A stretch of 59,584 nucleotides of DNA from Psilocybe azurescens (Eukaryota > Basidiomycota > Agaricomycetes > Agaricales > Agrocybaceae). Positions within the stretch are counted from its first letter, which is position 1. Each line of letters opens with the position of its first letter. Under the pieces are notes generated by a model that was not told the origin of the DNA, did no database searches, and saw only the letters and a list, made by a program, of their open reading frames with translations. The DNA lies in contig JAJIRX010000833.1 in the NCBI GenBank assembly GCA_023853785.1, positions 1-59,584 of the forward strand, read 5' to 3'. Shown in pieces: positions 11,674 to 23,606 of the stretch. The position numbers were made by a program, and so were the translations under genes.

Positions 11674-13412
11674 TCATAACGAGATGTTTGATATAGCCCA
11701 GGGAATACCCAGCCAAATATTACCTATTAGACTCCTCAGAACTAGCATTTCAAAATCAGATACTTCGAACCTCTCCCAGTGGTACTCACCCGCGACCTGT
11801 AGCAGATCAATGTCGCGGTCATCTTGCAGATCAATCTCCACGCCAGATTCGTGGACGGACAAGAGACGGACAAGAGTATCCTTGTCCATTATATTGCTAT
11901 CAGCCAGTCTTTTCCTAATCGTTACTCTCGCCATTACCCAGGGCCTCTGAATCCGGAAAGTGGGGGCGGAATGTCTTCTGAGTGTCAAGAGGCGTTTCAA
12001 GGGGTGGATCCTCTAGTTTGGATTTGGTCGGAAGGATTTTGCCAAATGCAGCCCAGTGCGAAGGCATCATCATATCTGTATCAATTTCCAAGGTCCGGGC
12101 TTTTGGTAGGACAACACTTCCATCTAGGTTGTGGGCGAGTTCCTTCAAAAATTCATCCGACGCTGCACATTGCCCCATCCGATTGATAATAGATATTGAG
12201 TTTCACGCCAGTGATTTCTGGAAGTCTATTGCACCATGTTTGTATCCTGTTTGCACTGTTCATCCAGTAGTGGAAGCTGAAACGGTGCAGAGGTGGCCTG
12301 GAACGGTCGAGGAAATCTACGAGGATGTCGAGGGTATCTTGGAAGGACTTATGAGTATAGTCCAAGTCTGTTAGAGATGAGAGGGTTACATGGCTGAGAA
12401 AATTCGTCCAGGGATTCGGTTTCGTGGTTATATGCGTTAGACTATGGTGGATAATGGGCGCAAATGGCAGGGGATGCCTGCCCCTGTCCATCCCGATACT
12501 TTCTGTTATGCAATGTCTGGGCTTGGTTGCCAGTCGAATAATATGAAGCAGCTCGTTCATATCAAAACAGCTTATATCAATATGTATCAGATTGTCTCAT
12601 CGCAAGGATATACCGGCCAGTGAGCATTTCCTAGCATATAAAGTGCTGGGGTGTAGGGAGTCGCTCATTCGAAAAGGTCCCTTGGTATTGACATAGCGCT
12701 CTCTTATAGGTCGATCAATTCCAAGGAAATCCACCTGGTGGACTTCTTCCAGGCCATCGAGAACGTCATATAATGTATGCGATGGCACCTTGAAAGTGAC
12801 GTTTTTCCAGAGGGCAGATTGAGACTAAAAGTTTCAAGGCCCGGGGTTTCAAATTTGAGAGGTTGTGGTTCTTGCCGTGGCTATTGTCGCGACATTTAAA
12901 AGTGATGGGTAAAGTTGTAACCAGTTTCGCGTTAGTTCAAGGCGTTTGGAATCTGTGTAAGGGTCGATGATTACAGTTGTCCAAAGCTGCGGCATTGCTA
13001 AGGTAATGTCACATCAGCCTTTGGAAACCGCTCCAAGGAGAAGCGCTGGAGTCCATGTATGTCGTTTATGCGCCCTCAGATATCGAACTGTTTGGTTGGT
13101 ACCTGCAGAGAAAGTGAATATAAGAAACATAATTGGCGGCTGATTAATTGTTCATGTCGAGAATTAATCTTTTCCTTGATCTCCTGTCGCTTTTTGGCCT
13201 GCTCGAAGAGGAGATCCTGAACTTTGATATCTCTTCATCGACTTCGGTCGGATCTGCGCATATGTTTTGCAGGTTTGAAGTGGACAAGCTGTCGCAGTAT
13301 AGTCATGTAATGAAAAACAATGTACATGTCGACATGTATCACATGTAGTTTGGCGAGTTGTGCGAGGAGTTATCTCTGTGGTCCTTCTGTATACGTAGAT
13401 CGATCGCGACAT
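11674..13412 (-). pseudogene. Decayed F-box gene related to the gene at 14001-15880
   Basis: Fragments in all three minus frames follow the order of the neighbouring gene. A Cys/His segment (TCDTCRHVHCFSLHDY, about 13300) parallels CDKCQWLECFYLHD. A TPALLLGAV fragment of the F-box region lies at about 13040. Then come FLDRSRPPLHRFSF (about 12290), a segment with RLPEITGVKLNIYY, and a tail with LVRLLSVHESGVEIDLQ and DIDLLQVAG (about 11820). Multiple frame changes and missing segments show this is a relic rather than one misread base. Confidence 0.75.
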
Positions 13413-14000
13413 TTAGCGCGTAAGAGGAACACAAGTTTCCTTGAGGTTGCTATGAGTATCGCTCATCACTAGCCACTCGTGTGTTGTAAATCATAACCGT
13501 TTCAATTTAAGTATTCGAGTATTGAGTTCCCTTCAAGTTGCTCGAATTGCGTCGAGTTTGCGTCGAGTACAGATTCTCCAGATGATGTCTTTAGGAAAGA
13601 CACTTCCATTAGGCTTAGGGATACTAAAGTAAACAAACGGAGGCACACCTGGAGGCTAGGACAGCATTGCACACAGTTGCAGAGTTACACACGACTGTTG
13701 GGATCGCAAGTGCGACCTGATACGCGACGCACGATGCAAGAGCGATGGTCACAACGCCACCACGACGCCCAAAGGACAATTTTGATAGAAATGACCATCA
13801 TACATGTTACTCTCTAAAATGGCTCGCATAACTATATCAGTGTAAAGAGGTATATACATAAAAAGAAAGTAGGTAAAAGTATGACAGAATTATTTGGCCT
13901 CTTCATCACGGTGGAAACTAGAGTGTAGATTGTGGTGAAGCAATATGGGGTGGCAATTACATATCCGTAAGAACTCTTGAAAAGAATCACTTTCGTACCG
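13413..14000. other. Intergenic, nothing recognised
   Basis: No coding region, RNA gene or clear repeat seen between the F-box relic and the next F-box gene. Confidence 0.45.
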
Positions 14001-15880
14001 TTATTTATCCGATGCCCTGTCGTCAGCATCGACAACGAGGGGAAGTATGTCAAAACCGGTGGCAGCAATCAGCTTGAGAGAAATCCCAGATTTCTGAATT
14101 GCCACCAGGCTGTCATAAATGTTTTTCTCATAGTATCCCTCGTCATCGTCGTTGTGGCATTGTCTGATCATAACGCTCTGCAAAGGTCTTCCCGCTTTAT
14201 AGATTCGAGAAGAGATGGAATGGTTTGTTGGTAGAGAGCCTCCGAAGACTTTGACATTCAGGTCCGCATAGTCGAGTCCTTGCGACGCCAAGTCATCTAA
14301 AACATCGATCGAATTTGACGTTTCGCACTCATCTTTTCTTCTGGATGTGGAAAGATAGAGACAAAAAGGTCCCAAGATCTTTGTGACAGTGTGGGTATGT
14401 TGTCGATATCCAAGCGCCGAAGTCTTGGCAAAGCATAGTCTTCTTGATCGTGAGCGAGTAGTTTGAAAAGTGTATCTATCCATTCAGAATACACGTATGA
14501 GTAGGTATGGAACTTAAGATGAGTGATCTGAGGGAACTTGTGAAACCAAGGAGACAAAAACGGGGCTGGTCCGTTCATATGGTGAGCAAATGGGGTTATT
14601 TCGCCCATAAGGTAATCGAAGATAAAGTCATCCAAGGGTGCTCGAGAGCGGTCAAGAAATTGTGAGAGAATTTCCAAGGCCTCTTCTTCGAATTGGAAAT
14701 TGTAATTGCTATCGGTACCGTCGAGAGCGTAATGGAATGTTCTTAAAAATGGGAGGGTTATGTAGCGGAGAAGATTGGCATCTTTTGAAAGTGGTGGCAC
14801 CGTTTTCACATAGTGTAAAGAATTGTTTATGATCGGCGTAGCGGGTAAAGGGAAGGACGTTCCGGGCCATCCCAACTCATGATTTTGAGTGAAATGAGTA
14901 ATTTGAGGCGCATGGCAAATGATTTGGATCACTTCGTCAACATTGGTGCCAGACACTTCCAGGTGCGTCAAATTATCCCACCGTAAAGGTAATTTGGCCG
15001 GAGAACAGTACCTGGCACTCTCGGTGCAGAGTGCATCCGTCGAGAATGAATGATCGTAATAGCGTTCGGGAGCGTTGATTCGAAAGTAATCCAGGGCACC
15101 AATATATTCGGGGTTATTGAGTAGGCCATATAACGACGGAAGTGATAAATGAACACATTTCCAGCGGGTTGAGTGCGACTTGACAAGGCTCGAAAGGCTT
15201 AGATTGCGTTCTGTGTCCAGACTGACACCGAAAATCAGGCCTTCGAAATGCTCAAAGATATATCCCTCTCTTATCCAATCGTTGTCATTCTCGTATAAAT
15301 GCGACATGAGCGTTATGGACAAAGGAAGGGCGCGCGATCGACGTAGCCATTCCGATGTCACATCAAGTTTGAAGAGATCTGTAGAAAGATTGATGGTGAC
15401 GGACGTCCATAGCTGGGGTATGCTTAGGGTGACATCTCGCCAGACTTCGGAGACAGCGCCAAGAAGAAGTGCAGGATGCCATGTGCATATGCGGCGGGTT
15501 TTCGTACGGTACTGCATGATGTTCGATTGGGTGGATAGAATGAATATCTGCCACACAATTTCCATAGGCAGGCGGGTGATCAAATGATCATGACGAGAAT
15601 TTATGTTTCGCTTGATTTCCCGTCGCTTTTTCGCAAGTTCGAGAAGTTGATTTTGGACTTTAGATATTTCTTCGTCGATTTCGGCAAGATACGGGCACGT
15701 GTCGCAGCTCTGCAGGGAGCAACTTATTGGTGAACGGTCATGCAGATAAAAGCACTCCAACCATTGGCATTTATCACAAGGCGGCGGGCGCGGAGCGTGA
15801 GGACTGTAAGCTGGGTTGTCTATACGGTCGGGTGATTGAGGCATGAAGAAAAGACAAGAGAGAAGCGACCGTTGACTCAT
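14001..15880 (-). CDS. F-box protein with N-terminal Cys-rich segment, one frame break
   Basis: F-box proteins hold substrates for SCF ubiquitin ligases through Skp1. N-terminus: a Cys/His-rich stretch (CDKCQWLECFYLHD, then CSLQSCDTC), possibly metal-binding; then a coiled coil (EIDEEISKVQNQLLEL) and F-box RLPMEIVWQIFIL, followed by LLLGAVSEVWRDVTLSIPQLW. The C-terminal about 350 residues resemble the degenerate LRR-like region of this fungal family. The first frame ends at 14297; the second (to 14001) continues with DVLDDLASQGLDYADL and AIQKSGISLKLIA. One extra A in the run read as T4 at 14334-14337 joins them, giving about 625 residues. Confidence 0.85.
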
Positions 15881-16242
15881 GACGAAAAAGGCATTTGCTG
15901 AGTGGCAAATTCAATATTCAATGCAGGCACGTGTTGCGTTAACGTGCATCAACACCAAACATGAAATACTAGGTATACTAGTATGCCATTTCACTGAGCG
16001 TAACGAACTCTATTACAATGGCCTTCCCCGATGCCATTGAGTAAACTACTTATATGGGTTAGGTATTAACAAAAAGGAGAAGTAAGTCATGTATTTCATT
16101 AATTTTCACCGGCTCATACTGAGCGTAATGAACTGTACTACGCTCTATATGTAAGTCAAAGTTTGGTCACTGGAATCTTTCTCGACGAGCTAGTCAACTT
16201 GAAATACCATAGCGTTACTTTTCCGATACTATTGAGTACATA
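15881..16242. other. Intergenic; 3' flank block shared with F-box copy 2
   Basis: From about 16045 the sequence is nearly identical to 18660-18872: TATGGGTTAGGTATTAAC, then ACTGAGCGTAATGAACTG. It marks a recent segmental duplication of the F-box 3' flank. Confidence 0.8.
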
Positions 16243-17828
16243 TCACAGACCGTCCTCTGTCATTTGCTGCTGATATTGCTGTCTGGCCTCGAGCTCCGAC
16301 CCATATATTTTTTTGGCGAATTGTAGCAAATCAATGCCGCCATTGCCTATCAGCTCTAGCTCCACCCCGGATTTTTGAATGTCCAAAAGGCGAAGATACT
16401 GATGTAGTTCCATTACATCCCGCTCGTCAAATGTCTTGCTCCAGTGATTGAGGGCCATACAAGCCTTCGACAGCCGCCTCCGAAGTGGGCTATCGGAGGA
16501 GATGGTTAGGTCTGTGTCCGAAGGATTTGTAGGAAGGCGCTCGTGGTGTGTTTGCTCCGCCAGGATTTGAGGAAACAGGTTGATGAAGTGGGACCAGACT
16601 GTGGGTGTCATGTAGCCGTCCGCCGTTAACTCAATTACTCGGAGGCTAGGATGCGCTATTTCACCCCGATCATATGCAAGTCGTTCAAGAATCTTGATCA
16701 ACATGGCGGTGTCATCGTTAGGGATTTGAACGCTCAAATTGAGGTGGGTGATGTTTGGAAATCTGCGATTGCAAAGGCCAGGAGAAGAAACAGGAAGACG
16801 TGCGCAGTTGTCGACCTTTAGGTGACAGATAACGTCCCGAAGGGTGGCTTGAGAACGGTCGATAAAATCGACAAGCACGTCGACGTAAACCCTATTCATA
16901 CAAAACCCCCAGTCGCGGCATTCCAAGATTTGCAACGACGGCAAGGTTAAAAATGGGAGAAAATTGGTAAGATTCCAGAATTCGATGTCCAGGTGCATCA
17001 AAGACATATTGACGGTGGGTACGAGTTGGTGTTCTTTTCCTTCCCTAGAGGTCTTGACGACACAATGTTGAATTTTGATTGCTTGACGAAGGATGTCAGT
17101 AAGGTTGTCAATGTGAATATCTTCGACCACAAGATGTGTGAGATTATCCCATTTAAAATATGCGGTACCGGTCTCATTGCTGCACCTGAGCCAATGAAAT
17201 GTCTTCGGACGAATGGGTTCGCCCATGAAAGGTCGCATTTACCCCAGCTCTTCTTTCCACGAATCCGGATGGTCTCGATAAGACGAGTATCCTCAAGATT
17301 GTCGAGCAGCCTATAAAATATGTCTTCTGGTACGTAGTTGAAGGTAAGGGATTTCCAGCGGATCGAGTGAGATCTGAGAGTTTCTAAAAGGGTATCGAAG
17401 TCTCCAAAGGAATAGCTTCCTATGATTGTTATAGACAGAGGAAGAGCACCTGAGCGCTGAAGCCACTCGTTGGTGATATTGGTCAAGGCATCTTCATAGT
17501 ACGGCCGGATAGTAACAGTCGACCATAGATGATGTGTTGCCAGAGTAATTTCTCGCCATTCCCTGCATACTGCCCCGAGAAGAAGGACAGCACACCACTT
17601 GTAACACTCGTTATCAGGACTCGCAGATACCCGATTCGATTCAGTAGAGAGTGTGAGTATCCGGGATAGCACTTCGAAGGGTAACCGGTTGATCAAGGAG
17701 AGCCGACGATTGATTTCCCGCTGGACATCCTTTCGTTTTTCGTAAAGATTAGATATTTCCTCGTCGACTTCGGCGAGATCTTGCCATAACTTATTCAGCT
17801 TCGAGTCGGTTGTGAAGAGCGAATCCAT
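16243..17828 (-). CDS. F-box protein, array copy 1, one frame break
   Basis: Starts at MDSLFTTDSK; an in-frame ATG at 17858 is also possible, but the inner Met matches all paralogues. Coiled coil (DLAEVDEEISNLYEKRKD), F-box LINRLPFEVLSRILTL, then LLLGAVCREWREITL, and a C-terminal region with WDNLTHLV, ILRQAIKIQHCV and LRLLDIQKSGVELELIG. The frame slips by one base at T3 17238-17240 (other copies have an extra base in the KMRPFMGEP codons). The C-terminus reads in frame to the conserved ending MTEDGL. It lies in tandem with four further minus-strand copies but lacks the LYAR-derived promoter fragment. Confidence 0.85.
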
Positions 17829-17859
17829 TTTGGCGATGTCCTGCACTTCAAATGTCAAT

Positions 17860-18660
17860 GCTTAAATTAGCGCATATGAAAGTGTTGCAGCCGTACCGAT
17901 ATAGTCAGTTGCCGTTAAGTTCAGCCGAGTTTTTCCAGATTGTAAGAGATTGTAGTGTGTAGCCGGACTTGATAGTATCTGACACAAAAATTTAACGTTG
18001 AGTCGAGGTAGTTTTATTGTCGTTTGCAAATTAGATAGCGGTGGTCACATTTCGTGACACATGAGCAATCTTCTTCGTCCAAAGTTCTGAAAGAACTATC
18101 TCGCGAACCACTGGGCCTACAGTGATAAAAATTGGTGTCCTGAAATTGTCTCAATTATTAGATGTGCGCCCAATTTTAAATTTTTAATTTTATAAAAATT
18201 TGCCCATATTCGAAAATTTGGTACATGAGGGTGCATAACATGAACTTTTGAGACAACGACGCCGTGAAAAATATAATTCTTTCAGAATATGGTTCCTATT
18301 TATTTTAATAAGGGTGCCTCATAAAACGATGAGCAAATATTCATGTTGTAGAAGTTGAATTCGTATATAAGATGCCCCAGTCACAGATAATGAGTGATAA
18401 ACATCTAAAGTCCCATTCTAGTAAAAGAATACACATACAGCTTTCGGTTCCAATGATAAGACTATTGTTTATCTCACCTGAGCTGTCAGTATGCCAACTT
18501 TTCAAGCAAAGTCGTTGGGCGGTCAGGTTTACCGTTCAAATTCCCAAAATTCAACGTGAAAGGCTTGGGATCAAATATATAGAGTAGAGGTCAACCTGAG
18601 TGTCCCATCGACATCCTACACCACCTCGCAGCATGTTCTGTTTCATTCAAGTAAAACACT
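17860..18660. other. Intergenic, unique spacer between F-box copies 1 and 2
   Basis: The first about 150 bp resemble the upstream region of the other copies; about 18010-18530 is unlike any other unit; from about 18537 the common array unit begins (TTCAACGTGAAAGGCTTGGG). No gene seen in the unique part. Confidence 0.6.
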
Positions 18661-18872
18661 ACTTATATGGGTTAGGTATTAACAAAAAGGAGAAGTAAGT
18701 CATGTATTTCATTAATTTTCACCGGCTCATACTGAGCGTAATGAACTGTACTACGCTCTATATGTAAGTCAAAGTTTGGTCACTGGAATCTTTCTCGATG
18801 AGCTAGTCAACTTGAAATACCATAGCGTTACTTTTCCGATACCATTGAGTACATATCACAGACTGTCCTCTG

Positions 18873-20447
18873 TCATTTGCTGCTAATACTGCTGTCTGGC
18901 CTATTGCTCCGACCCATATATTTTTTGGCAAATTGTAGCAAATCAATGCCACCGTTACCTATCAGCTCCAGCTCCACTCCAGATTTCTGAATGTCCAACA
19001 AACGAAGGTACTGATGTAGTTCCATTACATCCCGCTCATCAAATGTCTCTCTCCGGTGATCGAGGGTTATACAAGCCTTCGACAGTCGCCTCCGAAGTGG
19101 GCTATCGGGGATGAGGGTTGGGTCTGTATCCAAAGAATTTGTAGGAAGACTCTCGTGGTGTGTTTGCTCCGCCAGCATTTGGGGAAACATATTGATGAAG
19201 TGGGACCAGACAGAGGGTGTCATGTGTTTCGTCGTCAACTCGATTATTTGCAGGCTAGGATGCGCTATTTCATCCCGGTCATATGCGAGTAGTTCAAAAA
19301 TGTTGATTATCATAGTAGTGGCACCCTCAAATCTAATGTTCAACTTGAGGTGGGTGATATTTGGAAATCTGGGATGCCAAAGGCCAGCAGCAGAAACAGG
19401 GTGGTGGACATTTAGGTGATAGATAACGTCCCGAAGAGGCACTTGAGAACGGCCAATAAAATCAACAAGGACGTCGATGTCAACCTCATTCATAGGATCA
19501 CTGTAGCAGCATTCCAAGATTTGCAACGATGGGAAGGTTAAAAATGGGAGGAAATCGGTAAGATTACATAATTCAATGTTCAGGTGCATCAAAGACCGAT
19601 TGACGGTGGGTACGAATTGATGTTCATTTGCCCACATAGAATACACTATGACACAATGTTGAATTTTGATTGCTTGACGAAGGATTTCGATGAGGTCGTC
19701 ACTGTTAATATCTTCGGCAACAAGGTGTGTGAGATTATCCCATTTAAAATATCCTGTACAATTCTCACTGCTCAAGTTGAGCCAATGAAATGTCTTTGGA
19801 CGAATGGGCTTGCCCACGAAAGGTCGAATCTTATCCCAGCTCCGCTCTCCACAATAAATCCAAATGGTCTCGATATGACAAGTATCCTCAAGATTGTTGA
19901 GTAGGCCATAAAATATGTCTTCTCCTACGTCGTCGAAGGAAAGGGATTTCCAGCGGATTGAGTGCGACCTGAGAACTGCAATGAGATCGAAGTCTACGAT
20001 AGACTCTCCGTATTGGGAGTATGTAAATGTTATAGACAGAGGAAGAGCACCCAAGCGCTGAAGCCACTCGTTGCAAACATCGCTCCAGATATCTTCTCTG
20101 CCCAGCCAGATATCAACAGTCGACCATAGATGGGGCATTGCCAGAGTAATTTCTCGCCATTCCCTGCAAACTGCTCCGAGGAGAAGAACAGCGGACCACT
20201 TGTAACTCTCGCTATCGGGACTCGCAGATACTCAATTCGATTCAGTAGAGAGTGTGAATATCCGGGATATCAATTCGTAGGGTAACCGGTTGATCAAGGA
20301 GAGCCGATGATTGATTTCCCGCTGGATATCCTTTCGCTTTGCAAGTTGTGTTACTTGCTTGTGAAGACCAGATGATTTCTCGTTGACTTTGGCAAGATCT
20401 TGCCACAATTCGTTCAGCTTCGAGTCGGTTGTGGAGAATGAATCCAT
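18873..20447 (-). pseudogene. F-box protein, array copy 2, with premature stop
   Basis: One reading frame from MDSFSTTDSK at 20447, through coiled coil and F-box (LINRLPYELISRIFTL), to TGA at 20232-20234, then the same frame continues to 18873 (LLLGAVCREWREITLAMPHLW, LRQAIKIQHCVI). Paralogues have CGG, CTG or CAG at the stop, so this is a substitution, not an indel. The C-terminal A run is six long here, shifting the end to YMGRSNRPDSSISSK. An upstream in-frame ATG at 20495 exists. A start after the stop would lose the F-box. Confidence 0.8.
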
Positions 20448-20919
20448 TTTGGTAATGTCCTGCGCTTCAATGTCAATGCTTAAACTAGCGCACATAAAAG
20501 TGTTGCAGCCATACCAATGTAGTCAGTTGCCGTTAAGTTCAGCTGAGTTGTTCAGAGTCAAGTAAGAGTTTGCAGTATGTAGCCGGACTTATAGTATCTG
20601 ACGCGAATCTGATGTCGAGTCGAGGCAGCTTTAAGTTGGGTTTGTTGTTTAGAATTACAGTTATGTTGGGGATGGGTTGGGTGGGTTGTGGTTGGCAGCG
20701 CTTTAAGATTGGGTGAGGTGAGGTTCACCCCACGCATATTAGAAGGCACGTGCTGTATAAGTGCACCGTTTTTTTCACAATCGCGTATTTGCGAAATTGT
20801 ATCAGTTCTTCCTTTTCTCTTCACATTTGTCTGTCTCTTTTGTCCTTTTTTCTATTTGTTTGGATACCTCTTTCTGTTCAAGATATTTGAACACTTGCTA
20901 GACGGAAATTGATACCAAA

Positions 20920-20937
20920 ATGGTTTCTTTCCAGTGC
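20920..20937 (+). pseudogene. Orphan LYAR exon 1 with promoter, array unit 1
   Basis: ATG plus five codons (MVSFQC) and the splice donor GT, identical to the true LYAR first exon, preceded by the copied promoter with CACGTG at 20747-20752. No LYAR exon 2 follows; the array unit boundary is 3 bp beyond. Confidence 0.85.
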
Positions 20938-21203
20938 GTTCCCAAAGTTCAACGTGAAAGGCTTGGGATCGAATATATACAGTAGAGGTCAGCCTGAGTG
21001 TCCCATTGATGGCCTACACCACATCGCGACATGTTCCATTTCATTCAAGTGAGCGAATCATATATTTCATTAATCTTTACCGGCTCATACTGAGCGTAAT
21101 GAACTGTACTACGCTCTATCTATGAGTCAAAGGTTTGGTATCTGGAATCTTCCTCGATGAGCTAGTCAACTTGAAGTATAATAGCGTTACTTCTCCGATA
21201 CCA

Positions 21204-22805
21204 TTAAGTACATATCACAGACTGTCCTTTGTCATTTGCTGCTGATATTGCTGTCTGGCCTCGAGCTCCGACCCATATATTTTTTTTGGCGAATTGTAGC
21301 AAATCAATGCCGCCATTGCCTATCAGCTCTAGTTCCACCCCGGATTTCTGAATGTCCAAAAGGCGAAGATACTGATGTAGTTCCATTACATCCCGCTCAT
21401 CAAATATTCCGCTCCGGTGATCGAGGATTATACAAGCCTTTGACAGTCGCCTCCGAAGTGGGCTATCGGAGAAGGGCATTAGGTCTGTATCCGAAGAATT
21501 TGTAGGAAGACGCTCGTGGGGTGTTTGCTCTGCCAGGATTTGGGGAAACATGTTGATGAAGTGGGACCAGACAGTGGGTGTCATACAGTATGTCACCAAC
21601 TTGATTATTTGGAGGCTAGGATGCGCTATTTCATCCCGGTCATACGCGAGTAGTTCAAAAATATTGATCTTTATAGTAGTGGGATCTTCACATATAATGT
21701 CCAATTTGAGGTGGGTGACGTTTGGAAATCTGGGATGCCAAAGGATAGCAGCAGAAGTATGGTAGCGGACCTCTAGGTAATAGATAACGTCCTGAAGGGG
21801 CGCTTGAGAACGATCAATAAAATCGGCAAGGACGTCGATGTCATCCTCATTCATAGGACTACTGCATTCCAAGATTTGCAACGACGGCAAGGTTAAAAAT
21901 GGGAGAACATCGGTAAGATCCCATACATTGATGACCAGGTGCATCAAAGACATATTGACGATGGGTACCAATTGATGTTCATTTTCCCGCATAGAAAACT
22001 CTATGATACAATGTTGAATTTTGATTGCTTGACGAAGGATGTCGATAAGGTCGTCAATGTGAATCTGTCCGGCGACAAGGTGTGTGAGATTATCCCATTT
22101 AAAATATGCTATACCGGTCTCACTGCTAAAGTTGGACCAATGAAATGTCTTTGGACGAATGGGCTCGCCCATGAAAGGTCGCATCTTACGCCAGCTCCCC
22201 GTTTTACAATAAATCCGAATGGTCTCGACATGACGAGTATCTTCAAGATTGTCGAGCAGCCTATAAAACGTGCCTTCTCGTACGTATTTGAAGGTAAGGG
22301 ATTTCCAGCGGATTGAATGCGACCTGAGAACTGGAATGAGATCGAAGTCTACGATAGGCTCACCGTATTTGGCGTATGTAAATGTTATTGACAGAGGAAG
22401 AGCACCCGAGCGCTGAAGCCATTCGTTGGCAATATTGCTCCAGAGCTCTTTTCTACCTAGCCAGATATTAACAGTCGACCATAGATGGGGTGTTGCCAGA
22501 GTGATTTCTCGCCATTCCCTGCAAACTGCCCCGAGGAGAAGAACAGCACACCACTTGTAACTCTCGTCATCGGGACTCACAGATACCCGATTCGACCCAG
22601 TAGAGAGTGTGAGTATCCGAGATATTAATTCGAAGGATAGCCGATTGATCAGGGAGAGCCGACGATTAATTTCGCGGTGGACATCCTTTCGCTTTGCAGC
22701 AAGTTGTGCTATTTGCTTGTGAAGAACAGATAATTCCTCGTCGATTTCGGCAAGATCTTGCCACAATTCGTTCAGCTTCGAGTCGATTGTGGACCACGAA
22801 TGCAT
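21204..22805 (-). CDS. F-box protein, array copy 3
   Basis: 533 residues in one frame. Coiled coil (DLAEIDEELSVLHKQIAQL), F-box LINRLSFELISRILTL, LLLGAVCREWREITL, then the LRR-like region with DFIDRSQAPLQDVIYYL and LRLLDIQKSGVELELIG. The inner Met (MHSWSTIDSK) is preferred; an upstream Met at 22835 adds ten residues. The A run before the C-terminus is eight long, so the ending (NIWVGARGQTAISAAND) is frame-shifted relative to copies 1 and 5. Unit upstream carries a LYAR promoter and exon fragment at 22980-23296. Confidence 0.9.
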   Translation of the reverse strand: MHSWSTIDSKLNELWQDLAEIDEELSVLHKQIAQLAAKRKDVHREINRRLSLINRLSFELISRILTLSTGSNRVSVSPDDESYKWCAVLLLGAVCREWREITLATPHLWSTVNIWLGRKELWSNIANEWLQRSGALPLSITFTYAKYGEPIVDFDLIPVLRSHSIRWKSLTFKYVREGTFYRLLDNLEDTRHVETIRIYCKTGSWRKMRPFMGEPIRPKTFHWSNFSSETGIAYFKWDNLTHLVAGQIHIDDLIDILRQAIKIQHCIIEFSMRENEHQLVPIVNMSLMHLVINVWDLTDVLPFLTLPSLQILECSSPMNEDDIDVLADFIDRSQAPLQDVIYYLEVRYHTSAAILWHPRFPNVTHLKLDIICEDPTTIKINIFELLAYDRDEIAHPSLQIIKLVTYCMTPTVWSHFINMFPQILAEQTPHERLPTNSSDTDLMPFSDSPLRRRLSKACIILDHRSGIFDERDVMELHQYLRLLDIQKSGVELELIGNGGIDLLQFAKKNIWVGARGQTAISAANDKGQSVICT

Positions 22806-23278
22806 TTTGGTAATGTCCTGCGCTTCAAATGTCAATGCTTAAACTAGCACATATGAAAGTGTTGCAGCTGTACCGATGTAGTCAGTTGGCGTTAAGTTCA
22901 GCTGAGTTGTTCAGAGTCAAGTAAGAGTTTACAGTATGTAGCCGGACTTATAGTATCTGACGCAAATCTGACGTTGAATCGAGGTAGTTTTAAGTTGGGT
23001 TTGTTGTTTAGAATCACAGTTATGTTGGGGGTGGGTTGGGTGTGTTGTGGTTGGCGGCGCTTTAAGATTGGGTGCGGTGAGGTTAACTCCTACGCATATT
23101 AGAAGGCACGTGCTGTATAAGTGCACCATTTTTTCACAATCGCGTATTTGCGAAATTGTATCAGTTCTTCCTTTTTCTTCACATTTGTCTGTCTCTTTTG
23201 TCCTTTTTTTCTATTTGTTTGGATACCACTTTCTGTTCAAGATATTTGAACACTTGCTAGACGGAAATTGATACCAAA

Positions 23279-23296
23279 ATGGTTTCTTTCCAGTGC
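23279..23296 (+). pseudogene. Orphan LYAR exon 1 with promoter, array unit 2
   Basis: Same 18 bp exon and donor as LYAR, after a copied promoter region with the same GGCACGTGCTGTATAAGTGC block. Cut off in intron 1. Confidence 0.85.
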
Positions 23297-23606
23297 GTTC
23301 CCAAAGTTCAACGTGAAAGGCTTGGGATCGAATATATACAGTAGAGGTCAACCTGAGTGTCCCATTGATGGCCTACACCACCTCGCAACATGTTCCATTT
23401 CATTCAAGTAAGCGAATCATATATTTCATTCATCTTTACCGGCTCATACTGAGCGTAATGAACTGTACTACGCTCTATCTATAAGTCAAAAGTTTGGTCT
23501 CTGGACTCTTTTTCGACAAGCTAGTCAACTTGAAGTACCATAGCGTTAATTTTCCGATACCATTAAGCACATATCACAGACCGTCCTCTGTCATTTTCTG
23601 CTGATA

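Larger units (their letters stand above)
18537..20940. repeat. Tandem array unit 1 (F-box copy 2 plus LYAR 5' fragment)
   Basis: Unit starts at TTCAACGTGAAAGGCTTGGG and ends at LYAR exon 1/intron 1 (CCAGTGCGTT). The same order recurs in the next three units. Confidence 0.85.
20941..23300. repeat. Tandem array unit 2 (F-box copy 3 plus LYAR 5' fragment)
   Basis: Begins CCCAAAGTTCAACGTGAAAG directly after the previous LYAR fragment. Length about 2.36 kb; high identity with units 1 and 3 in coding and flanking parts. Confidence 0.88.
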
